A DNA stretch of 64,000 bases from Bugula neritina (Eukaryota; Bryozoa; Gymnolaemata; Cheilostomatida; Bugulidae). This document shows, piece by piece, positions 10,101 through 21,600 of this stretch. Position 1 is the first letter of the stretch. The number at the start of each line of letters is the position of its first letter. A program made the position numbers and the translations under genes. Below the pieces are notes generated by a model. It did no database searches. It had not been told where the DNA came from and was given only the letters and a program-made list of their open reading frames with translations. The DNA lies in contig OZ037767.1 of NCBI GenBank assembly GCA_964035545.1, forward strand, positions 29,818,128-29,882,127, in the 5' to 3' direction.

Positions 10101-13089
10101 ATGCATTCTCTCCAGTATAAGGGCATTGCTGCTATTACTATGAATATAATGGTGCTGATGGAAGTGTACAACTGTCACGCTGTCACAGTTAAAGGCAGCA
10201 CCATCTACAAGTCTTTTCCCCTCACCAGTACTTCTGTAGCTCAAGGTGAGTTCTTTGACAATTCATCGATTAATTCATATAGTTTGATTTTTATGAAGAA
10301 AAACCGTTGATTTCAACAAAAAGTTGGCACCTGTGACTAATGCACCATTTTACTCGCCTATAAAATATTGGAACTTCTTTGCACTACTTAGATGTTATAT
10401 TTTTAGTATACAAGTTAGCCTACTTTGTGCATTTAAGTCAAGCATTTGATGGTACGTATCATTTATTGTCAACAATTGGTTAACTTTGCAGGTACCCACC
10501 AAATAAATGTGACGAATCACACTCAATATTACAAGCAAGTAAAAAATAACTCAATGAATGTACCAGTTATAGAGGAAGAGTTAACCAATCAGAATGTAAC
10601 GCCATTATTTTCATCCACAATGACTACCAACATTCCAGCAACAGCAGGCTTCTCAGGTGAACTGGCAACTCAGTAAAATTATCAACTATACTATCACTTC
10701 GAGAATAAAAATAGACGTGTATTAGAAGTTGCCTTACCATGAATTGAACAGCCATATTAGTAGGAGTAGGAAGTATCTGTTTCTATCAAAGTAGTAAACA
10801 ACTTTTTGAAAATATAAAATATAACAGAGGAAATTAAAAAAGTTTCCAGATAATTATTCATCAAGATTTACGTTTTAGCTTGTTATGTTTTGACATTGCT
10901 TTAGCTTTTGCTTAAAAAATAGAGTATGAGATGATAGCTACAATAAGCACAGCTATGACAGAGAGTAGCTATTTTTCAGAACTAACTGCAGCGTATTGCC
11001 AGAAATGTTGTCATTTTGTATATTCACATTTTTCTACAATGAGGCGCAGATGTGTCTGGCGGTGGTGCCTGCATATTTTCTTCTGCAAAAAACTAATCGA
11101 GTTGGATTGAGTCATCAACATCAAACAATTTTTTTTCTACTGTTTGTCTTGAAGCAGTAGCATACAGATATATGCAACTATATAGTAATGTATTTTCAAA
11201 TATACTCAGCCATGATGAACTTGAGTGGCGAATCATAATTTGTGATAAACTTCTGATTAAAAATAATCACAGGCTTATAAAAGTATAATTTTTACTTATA
11301 TTTATATTTCACCTAACTAATACAAATGTAGTTCAGCTATTGAAAATACTTATTTTGCGTTTATTTCTAAAACTATCAAATTATCACAATGTATCATTGT
11401 AAGTTGATTTCATACAGAAATATTTTTCCCCATATTTTGTTTTAAAATTGACAACTTTTAGCAAATGCTTCACATTTTACTTCCTGATAATTTGCATTAG
11501 ATTATATATAGAGCATTTTCATAGTGTAGCTTGTAAAACAACTAGTTATATATACCTATATGGTTACTGTGTATATATAAGTGTTTGTCATTATTTATAT
11601 GCATGTATTTCCAGCCTGGTCTGAAACTATAACCAATGTGATCATCATGGCTTTCCTGGGAGGAGTAATCTGTAAATATCTTAAAGTTACCAAAGTGGTC
11701 AGGTTTGTATACATTCTACTCTTGACTAATTCTACTTAGTATTGCATAATATCACAATATTATGATAATCATATATCCTAACAGAACTGGGTCTGTTGGT
11801 TTGAGCTTCTCAACAATCACACATGGTGTTGTTGCTCTATATAGTATGTATTACAAATATAAACGAATAAGCTTTGAACAAAACTATATTATTTACACAT
11901 CACAGCTAACATAAGCCATAAAAACAGGTTCTAAACTGAATAATATGTTATAAATTTGGAGCAATTTTATGAGTTTAGAGGCTTATAATAAAGTTTTGTA
12001 TAACACTGGGGATTAGTTATAATGTCATTGGTGTATGTGATTATTACGAATATCTTCTGCCCCATTGGTTTATATAAAAAGTGTGAAACTTAGTATTATT
12101 TATTATGTTTAATGCTTGCAAACGTGAATTCAAAATCTAAAGGGCTCTTTTAGGTTTATTGAAAATATTTACTTAATATTACGCTTCTATGATATTTTGT
12201 TACGTAGATGTTACTTGTTATGATGGCAAGTGACGTAGGATGTGAAGATAAACAACTCAATGTATTAGTAATTTAATACTTGTTTACACAAATATATATT
12301 TTACGTTAGACTTGTCAATAAACACTATGTGTCTACAGCTTATAACATTAGTTAATGAATTTACACATGCAGACAAATTGCACTCTTACAAAAGACTGCT
12401 TATATGAAAAGCAGTCTTTCTCCTTTCTCTTTATCTGTGTGTAAAACATGACGAGGTAACTCCAATACAAGGAAACATCCCTGTAACATGTGACTGTGTT
12501 CACTTTAGCCTTGGTTACCTATTCTTATATTCTGAATTTGATGTGTTTTAGAAATTTGACACTAGCAGCACAAGAGGCTTTATCTAAACCAAAGGCTAGT
12601 CATAATGATACAGTAGAAGAGGAAAGTGTTGAAGACAGCAGACCTCTAACAAATGATCTAGCTAACACTCCCTCCATAGTTATTCATGATGCAACCGGTT
12701 CAACATACAGCTGTGTAACCTGCAATCATAACATGCATTCCTCACAAACTACTGATGTTCACAGTAACTCTAGAAAGCCTGAAAACCAGACATTAACTGC
12801 TCACAACCCAATATATGAGTTCCGTAAGACCTCTCAGTCGCTGGGAGGCAGATCTCAGTCTACCCCGGTGTTATGCAAATTGACAAATGATCATCACTTA
12901 ACTTATGAGATTATAGATAATATTCAGCCACCTGATAGGTGCAATCGTACCGAGTCAGCTGACCAACAGCATTCTAGTGGAGGAACTTCAAGGGAGTGCA
13001 ACTCCAACTCTAAAAGTTCAATAAATATGCAACAAGACAATGTAGAAAGCTTGACTAGTGATAGGGAAGCAGATTCTGAGTCTATATGA
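10101..13089 (+). CDS. Orphan single-pass membrane protein, 4 exons, 311 aa
   Basis: Exons 10101-10245, 10492-10656, 11615-11702 and 12552-13089 join in phases 1, 1 and 2 with GT-AG borders. Exon 1 has a hydrophobic leader (about residues 9-21). Exon 2 encodes a short ectodomain rich in Asn/Thr with several N-glycosylation sequons (NVT, NHT, NNS). Exon 3 carries one membrane segment (about residues 109-125), followed by lysines. Exon 4 is a 179-residue Ser/Thr-rich tail with tyrosine motifs NPIYEF and LTYEII, suggestive of a signalling or sorting tail. I recognise no named family. The start is chosen because it begins the leader; an upstream exon is possible. A candidate AATAAA lies about 250 bases after the stop. 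It is probably a surface receptor-like protein; the function is unknown. Confidence 0.6.
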
Positions 13090-13334
13090 ATTTTAAACTC
13101 GCATAATATAATCTGTGAGAATTGGCATGATGCATTTGGTAAGCTTACGGTAATGAGATTGTATGCAATCTGAAAAGCATATGGCATTTGTCTGTTGATC
13201 TCTTCAAGTGTTACAATTTGTTACTTATATTCAGTATTTGTAAAAATATATAAAGTACTAAAACACTGGTTTGGGTATTGCACATGATTTAAAACTTTGG
13301 CCATTTGACTTTGCTAAAATACAAGAACTACAAA

Positions 13335-13340
13335 AATAAA
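13335..13340 (+). promoter_or_regulatory. Candidate polyadenylation signal of the orphan membrane protein gene
   Basis: AATAAA about 245 bases beyond the stop at 13089. It is the first canonical hexamer I see on this strand. Confidence 0.4.
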
Positions 13341-13593
13341 GCTAATAAATGGTTCCAAAAGAATTCAAGTTAATAAGCATATAGAAAATAATTTCAAAAA
13401 ATAATACGCAGAAATTGAAAAGTATAACATATTTAGAAAGTTTGTTACAAGGCTGATTAAACATTTTAACAAGACTTTAATTAATCTACTTGAACTAAAG
13501 AATAATAAACTTCTATTATTATAGTTGACATCTGGTAAAAACTTAGTATTGGACATTATAGATATAATATAGTGGTGAGCTATAAAATATTAA

Positions 13594-14097
13594 AGGTTAT
13601 CTGCTACTATATTATCACATATTGATCTATGCAGGACTAGCTATGCAATATGACACACATGAGCATAGCATTAGCTATGCATTGCTGCCCCCAAATTCTA
13701 TTATGAAAACTCAACTACATACACATAGATGTGTGTCCCTCTTATCTGGCGCTACTAAAGGAGGGGGGGGTTGAGGCTACACGTTCATGTGTATGTCGCA
13801 TAGTTTTAATCCAATGATAAAATCAGACTTGTTTTATAAGCAGCTCGGAGTTTGGGGTGATAAGTGCAATATTTTAAAACTCTCGAAGTTGGAGTTACAG
13901 GGCCCCCAACTTCTAACTCAAAAATTTCAAACTATTGCACTCAATTAACCCCAACTTCGAAATGCTTATAGAATGATTCTAGAATTTGGGCGCAGCAATG
14001 CAAAGCCATGCCAACAGCTAATGTGTATCATATTACATAGTTAGTCCTGCATAGAGCAATAAGTGAATATGTAACAATAGTAGCAGATAGTCTTTCA
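13594..14097. mobile_element. Long hairpin (foldback) MITE
   Basis: The left arm from about 13594 (GGTTATCTGCTACTAT) pairs with the inverse of the right end at about 14090 (ATAGTAGCAGATAGTC). Pairing continues inward over more than 100 bp at high identity, and resumes around the centre, where the palindrome GGGCCC sits at 13900-13905. The left arm carries about 110 extra bases (about 13703-13825) with no partner, including a G7-8 run. There is no coding capacity. This is best explained as a non-autonomous DNA element or a foldback. Confidence 0.75.
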
Positions 14098-14099
14098 TG

Positions 14100-14720
14100 A
14101 GAGTGACTAAAATGGGTGACTAAGTCATACAGACTAAGTTAAACTTAGAAGTAGGTCAAAAACTATTTCATTCACTATGTGTATGACTATGAGTATGAGT
14201 ATGACTATAACTTAACTTATATTTATAACTTACAAGTTATAACAATTAATGAATTATAAGATTAAGCTATAACATAATGAACATTAACTATAACAGTATA
14301 ACTATAAGTATTAGTATAACTTATAAAACTAAGTACAACTTAATTTAATAGTAATACTAATATAAATATTTATATTAATGCTGATAGTGATACTGGTAGT
14401 TATAATATTTATTAACATTCACTAATTTTAGTAATTTAGAAATTGAAAGTTTTAATTTCATACTCATAGTCATAGTGATAGTCATTGAGTCATACTAATT
14501 TTCATAGTCATAGTGAGAGTCGTATTGATAGTTATACTGATACTCAGTACTCCGCATAAGTATTAGTATCAGTATAAGTATCACTGCATCAGTATCAATG
14601 TCACTATGACTATCAGTATCAGTCACTGATAGTGATACTATCAGTGATGTAGTATCAGTATCACTATCAGTATGAGTATGATGCTTCTACTGATACTGAT
14701 AGTGATAATCTATTCCTAAC
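14100..14720. repeat. Degenerate TATAAC and GATACT/AGTATC simple-repeat block
   Basis: First a TATAACTTA-like region, then (about 14455-14705) interleaved GATACT, AGTATC and TGATAG words on both strands that make many local palindromes, for example around 14620-14650. There is no gene in it. Confidence 0.75.
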
Positions 14721-15118
14721 TAAAAGGTAAAGACATCGCCGTTGCGAAATTGAATTTGAATATCAATTTGAATTACTAAATCATTAAATATCAAATTCAA
14801 TATAAATATTTATATCAATACAGTGAATATGTAAATACCATTAAGTATGAATATAATTGATAATTATAAAATTAAAATTTTTCATATTTAAAATTTATTG
14901 AAGATTTACTTTAGAAATAGATTTATACTCATATTGATATTGATATTGATCTTACTATTCATTTTGCAGATATAAATATAAAAATATTAACCATTTTTAT
15001 CATGATTAACTTAAACTAAATGTGAAACATGAGATAAAAGTCTAGTATTGATGATGTATTGTGATTCGTATTGCATTCTTTCATCTTAATTTGTGTTATG
15101 TTGTTTTTTTATTTATAG
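14721..15118. other. AT-rich upstream region of the type II membrane protein gene
   Basis: It contains AAATTCAATAT-like inverted words (about 14750-14815). It ends in an acceptor (T-rich then TTTATAG) just before the ATG exon, implying a 5' UTR intron whose upstream exon I could not locate. Confidence 0.4.
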
Positions 15119-15121
15119 AGA

Positions 15122-18100
15122 ATGAGGCAGAAAACTATTTCTGTATATTTATTTGTCCCCGTTGTAATGCTTTTGATATATATATGGCATCTTGTCTCCA
15201 AAACTTCTCCAGCCCTACCAATGGGTATGTCTAGCTATTGCATAATATTCTAAACTATTTACCGTGTCGTGTCATATATAACTAGATCATTTCAGCGGTT
15301 AGTGTTGTGAAAATTGTAAACTTTCCAAGTGGCAATCATACTTTTTGTTAACAATGATCCATAAGATTAGCTATTCTTCCTCTTTATGATTTTCTCAAGA
15401 TGGTATTATTATATGCAATATATATTATATGTATATTCTATATTATATAATATATTTTAATATATCTAATCAGTGTCTGTTGTCATCCACTGCAATGTTT
15501 GTGTATTTAAAGCATTCTCAAAACCAGGACTGACCAGGTGGAGTATAAATAGCACCAAGAATGAGTTCTATGTAATTACTATGCTTTCCCTTTATACTGG
15601 TAAGCTTCTTTTTATTTAATAAACTGTCTTTTTTAACTCTTTGCTAAGTTGAATATTTTTTTTATTAAGTATAAACTTTGATTCCCTTCTCTTATTGTTA
15701 TTTTCTGATAACAGAAAACAGTAAGATAGGCTAGCACAAATCAGGTACTAAAGTTTTTTGTTTAAATCTACACGACCATACAATGTTGAATAAACCACAC
15801 CTGTTGAGATTGTAAATAAGTAGGAAAGCATACCATACATTGCCATGTGTTATTGTATACATTGTATGTATGTCAGGTCATAAATGGCCTGGTTATGAAA
15901 GATTCACAGTAGAAGAATTAAATGAAAGAGACAATGAATACCTCCTGGCACTGGAGTCTAATATTAATCATCCTTTGATAAAAGAAGTTCACTTGTTCTA
16001 TACAGAAGAAGAAGCTCTAACAGTATGTCTTCACTTCACAGACAGGATTATTCTTACATAGTATTATTTTGTTTTTCTTTAGCCAAATTTATATTTGTTG
16101 AGAAAATCTAGAATTTTAAAAGTTGAGAAAAGGGAGATGACTCACTATTATGTAAAGTTTGATTGAATTATCGAAAGCTGTTGGCCATTTTCTTCTACTT
16201 CAATTGTAATTTTTCTCTCTAAATTAAGTTAATTGCTAATTTATTTCCTTCTCTTTCTTCACAGGTTGTTAAGCAACAGAAATTTCGTAATCAAGATAAG
16301 ATAATTCCAGTTAAAACAGAACGAAGAATTCATATGATGGATTTCTTCTATTATGCATCTAAACATCTATTGGATAAAACAATTATAGCTTTAAATGGAG
16401 ATATAGGTAATGATTTTGTTCTTTTCTGTGTGAATGTAGTATGGGTACTCTTAGTTATAACTGCTGCAGGCCATTTCTTGTAGTTGTCTCTCCTAGTCAG
16501 CTAGTGTGTTAGGTTCCGCTCGTCCCAGGAGTACCCTGCTAGTACTTTAGAAAAGAGTATCGGTTGCTTTGTCTGTTTGCAACATTTCTCAAGGTATATT
16601 CAATAATAGAGTACTGTTATAGCATGTCAAATGATGTTGCAGTGTAAAGCACAGTTGGTAGTGTTTGAAACTCTCTGGACTCTCTAATGGCGATCATAGG
16701 CTTAAAAAGTTGCGAAACACGGTTTCAGAGTAATCTTTTCTTGCCAAATCTCTTGAAGATATTTTTATACATTTTATATGATTTCAGTGGTTGGCGAAGG
16801 TTTTGACATCATAGACACTGTCAAGTTGCGAGACAATCGTGTTCTGTACAGTTTGACTAGACACGGACACCAAAGAGGAAACTGCACTGTTGAGAATTAT
16901 TGTCTGGATAAAAAGTACCAAGGTAGGAGTCATTCTGTTTTCAGTTCTCCCGCAACTACTTTGACTGGTGCATAAGAAACTTTTGTGAAACTCATTAATT
17001 ATATCAAGTGTTGTCCTCCCTTGAAAATATAAGTATTAGGCAGACAACTTCTAGTTATTAAACTCTGTTGCTTGTAAGAATTAAACCTAATTTATGTAGA
17101 TAAGAAAGAAGCAAGCTACTATTCTATGACACTGTAACCCATAAACCTGTTGGTGTGTTCAGTTACTGTGGCTTCTTCACTTATCTATAAAATCGGTGAA
17201 TTGTATTAAAAACTAAAACTATCAAAAATCTTGTTTATTACATAATTTACAGATAAACTATACGTTGGCCTATATTGATGAATTTTTTTTAACCCAATGC
17301 ATAGGGCATTTCTAACCAAATGCCTTTTTGGCATAAAAATAATTTAGTTCCCAAGTGACTTATGTTTCTAAGTGACTTTCGTTCCCCAATAATTATGTTT
17401 TCTTTGAACAGGATCTCATGATACACATGTGTTTCATTTGGCTCAACCATTAGATCACAAAATACTGCTCAAACTGGACTATCCTATCAATATGTGGCAA
17501 GCTGAAAATGGTATGTATTTTGCATCGGACCTCATTTCCTTTTCTTTGCTGTATGTTTTTTACTACCTAGCATGCATGCATGTTCGCTATAGCATTGCAA
17601 CTTATTTATCTTAAATGTTGTGTATGATATTTATAAAATAATGAGTTATAATATAACATGGCTATGTTGATACATTCATAGAATATGTCGAATATTTGTT
17701 AAATACAATTTAGCTGAAGACCCTGTAACTAAAATAGAAGGCATAGTTCGAAAGTAGTTTAAAGTGGACTAAACACACAAGAATTTTGTTTCTCGTAAAG
17801 ATGGAACGTTAAATATCTAAGCATGTGCCTGGAAAAAACCTGACCTAGTTTAATCCACTTTGTTTGCTGATGTCCTGCTCATGGTTTTGCTCAAAAAAGC
17901 TTAGTGTTGTCTCCTCTACACACTTTACCACATATAATGATTGAATAAAATTTGATTTACTTGTAGGCATGTTGGGTGTGTTTCAAAATGATTTGAATTT
18001 TACGCTACATAACCCGTGTCGTGTCCTAAAAACCTACCACCATCATTGTTCTCATGTGCACAAGCAAGGGGCGCACAACTCTATAAAGGATCCTCCCTAT

Positions 18101-18157
18101 AACTTTCTACATTCTCAGCTTGCTAAATCGCCACCTGCTGGCACTCTACTCTATTAA
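15122..18157 (+). CDS. Type II membrane protein, putative Golgi glycosyltransferase, 7 exons, 295 aa
   Basis: Exons 15122-15224, 15528-15599, 15877-16022, 16265-16406, 16788-16922, 17412-17510 and 17967-18157 keep one frame (phases 1, 1, 0, 1, 1, 1). A five-residue basic N-terminus precedes a membrane anchor (about residues 6-27), the usual Golgi type II layout. The lumenal part has an YVITM strand, a stretch about long chains and EVHLFY, the ALNGDI motif at 149-154 and a C-terminal TYHHHC segment at 255-260. From memory this order resembles a family of putative nucleotide-sugar transferases with an 'ANxDI' acidic motif; that assignment is inference. The ATG follows an acceptor by three bases, so a 5' UTR exon probably exists. 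It converges with EXOC8. No substrate can be named. Confidence 0.7.
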
Positions 18158-18544
18158 TTGTTACTTTTTATATAGGTTTATACTTTTATTCAAGCCACCA
18201 GTCTGTAAGCTGTCTTTTTCTATCAACTAACTTGTTTCTGACATTTTATGCAATCATAAGACCCCCCTCAGCTTTCAACTGAATCCCAGTCTATTGTGAT
18301 ATGTTTATACTTGACTTAGACTCTCATTGTTTTAGCTTAAGTTCTGTAATTTTTTTTGTAATCTCTTACTGTGCATTCCACTGACTTGCGTTATCCCTGA
18401 CCAAATTTTTCTACATATTATTTTGTATTTGTATGCTGGGCATTCCCCTAATCAAATTACTGCTCCCAGGTATGATTATAATGAAATTTTTTGATGACTA
18501 TTGTATTTAAAAAATATGTATTTATACTCGACTAGTGACCCACT

Positions 18545-18550
18545 TTTAAT
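18545..18550 (-). promoter_or_regulatory. Candidate polyadenylation signal of EXOC8
   Basis: ATTAAA on the minus strand, about 110 bases after the EXOC8 stop. It is the nearest acceptable hexamer. Confidence 0.4.
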
Positions 18551-18552
18551 GT

Positions 18553-18571
18553 AATAAAATAACTGAATAAA
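18553..18571 (+). promoter_or_regulatory. Two candidate polyadenylation signals for the plus-strand gene
   Basis: AATAAA occurs at 18553-18558 and again at 18566-18571, about 400 bases after the stop at 18157. They lie beyond the opposing EXOC8 signal, so the two 3' ends may overlap. Confidence 0.4.
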
Positions 18572-18660
18572 ATCTTTTTAGAAATGGTTATCATAAATTA
18601 GTATAAATAACAGCAACATATGACTTTAGGAATATGTTAGTATAAAAAGAGGTTAGTGTC

Positions 18661-21600
18661 TCAAACCAGTTCAGCTTGGTAGGCCATAGCTAAGGATTTT
18701 AGTTTGCCAAATGACCTGTGTACATGCTTCATCTCAGTGGATGCGTACCCAACACTGTCCATGTATCTAGCCTCTGCCACAGCCAGCACCTTCTCTTCTA
18801 GCCATGACGCGTTCTTTAGAATAAACTTGTTGCGGTTCTACAATATGAGAAAATATGCAGACCAAAATAATTTCAACTGATCTATTAAGCAACATGAGAA
18901 TAAGCCTTTAGAAAATCAATGTGTGAAACCATCTCAATTCAAATGAAATGCTGTTGCATGTTTACAGGCAAAAATAATGCATTAAAACCCTCAAGCATCT
19001 GGTACTATTCTTTGTCTAAGGTCCTGTTATGTCAGAGTGAATACCAGCTTGTCTCAAGTGACCCTATACTCTGATAATGGTTGGCTAATAGTGGCAGCCG
19101 ATAGAATATGTCTGACTAGTCGTCAATATCTCCGACAGCAACCAGAGTTGCCAGAGACGTCTGCTAATATAAAGTGTGGCCAGGAAGTGAAAATATCACA
19201 ACCACCGCAAAGTACCATTTACACGCTTTTACCACACGAAGCTCTACTGCAACCCTCACTGTTCTCCATTATGTAGGGTTACATATTAGGTAGGGTTCTC
19301 TATTACTTACGGGGCATATCTATTACGTATAGGGATTTCGGCAATTGCTTACCTCTTTAATGTTAACAACAGAGGTGAGGGAATTCTCGATGTGTAGTAC
19401 AAGACAACTCCACATCTTCTGGATACCAGAGTCAACCAGATACTGAACACTCGGCTGATTCATCTTCAACAAATCCTCCAGGAAAGTAATGCCTGATTTA
19501 CAGAAGGTTAGACTGTGCTCCGTCAGTGATATGTACAGCTTGTCTGATTCTACAAAAGGAACATAGGCTACACGTTGTACGCACTCAGTGGTGGAATAAA
19601 TGATAGTAACTCAAGCCATGTGATTAGAACCCCCCTAGCAGATGAAGAATTGACAGTGTCATCATTTCCTAAATAAATAATGCTTAAGAAAAGTATAGCG
19701 TTCATAGCTCTACTATCTCCAATTCAAGAGAATAAATCAATAGTTGGAACAGCTTTCACTGCTACAGTACTACAGTAGTCATAGTAGGAAGTTATAGTAC
19801 TACCAGTAGTCAAAGTAATGAGTCATAGTACTACCAGTAGTCGTAGTAGAGAGTTATAGTACTACCAGTAGTCGTAGTAGAGAGTTATAGTACTACCAGT
19901 AGTCGTAGTAGAGAGTTACAGTGCAGAGTCACAGTACATACAGTAAACACTCACAGTGACTGTATAGAGCATATTGAACACCCACCATGAGACACGTGAC
20001 TCTCTATGTCTGTGAAGCCAGCGCTAATCATACTGTCTAACAGAGAGTTTAACTTGGATTTACTCTGAAAGTGTTTTGGCTGCCAATCATCACTCTACAG
20101 GACAAGATGCAAGACTGTTACATGTCATTACTGAAGAGAATAACACTAACATTGTATGAGATAGTAGATGAAAACAATGCTAAGTTGGAGTTATAGGCCC
20201 CTGAACATGAGGTGTGAACAACTGCTTACCAGTTCATTCTAGAGAGTGTCTAGGATAAAGTGACATCACATTAAAGGTAATGAATCAATTCAAAATAAAT
20301 TTATATTACTAGAAGAGAATAAAATAGACGTCAAAAAATGAATTTCATCCAATTAAAAAACATGTTTGTTTTGGTTTCATACATGTCCAAATAAATTATA
20401 TTGAGGATAACTTCTGCAGAAATATATTATTATGATCCAGAGGGGTTAACCTGAACAAATAACTCTAACCTCTGCTCTTTTAGCACAGGAGTCCAAAAAG
20501 TTGTGGATGTGTTCTTCAATTGATCTCTCTACATCTTCGTGTATCAGAGAATTGAACATAAACTCTAAGTCTAAACCAACTTCTTGTAGCTGCAAAAACA
20601 TTTAAAAGTTTCAAATGCGATCATAGACACAACATTCAATTTTACGTATTACTAGTTTGCTTGGGTTGTTTCATTAGTGATTTACAAAAGTACTTTGAAT
20701 AAGTAAAAGCTTGAAAAAAATCATACTTTTCCAGGGAAGGTACAATTGATGAAACCAACACATGCATAGTTATGGACTTACAATAACCAGAATAAAGGAA
20801 ATGGGTTGATAACTACTGATACACCTATAACTCTGAAGCATCAGTGAATTCTAATGAGTGAAATTAGAGCAGCGAGTCTATTTACTAAATGCTAGAGTTG
20901 CATTGGAATCATAGCATTTGGTTGAACATCATAACTGATACTCCAACACATTCTTATGATACCATCACTGATACTTCAACACATACTGATGACATCATCA
21001 CTGATACTCCAACACATACTGATGACATCATCACTGATACTCCAACACATTCTTATGACATCATCAAAGTCCAAACCGATGATGTCATAAAGATTAATCA
21101 AGAAAATCAAATTAACATTTGAAACGCATCTGGTATCACCATACTCATTACAATTGACCTCTCCAGTTGATCTGAACACACTTGAAGACATAAACCTGAC
21201 GCTCACCTTTGTACACGAGGTTCTGGCTATATACACACAGTCAGCTATAGCAGATATTCCTGACTTACTACCAAATACTTGTCTCTTGTACACCTCTACA
21301 AAGCTTTCTAGCTCCTCTCTAGCCCACACAATCACACCTGCAGCATATAAACCCAGGCTATTGTATGTGTCACCTACACTAAAAGGCCTGTGGTATATTG
21401 TGTTTAGCTCTTAATCTGTCCTGTAGCCACTCTTTACAGCTCAGAGATATCAAAACAAATCATCAATACAAACTCTCAGCTAATATATTAAAACATCAAA
21501 TCACACAGAAAAAGAAATAATATAAAGAAGATATAGAAATATAAGAATCTCTGTCCAGGAATGGATAAGAAAATATTGAATTTTGCAAATTTGTCAAAAT

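Noticed and set aside
20976-21335. Single 119-codon minus-strand frame
   Set aside because: Only 21337-21207 is EXOC8 exon 11; the continuation is intron and minisatellite.
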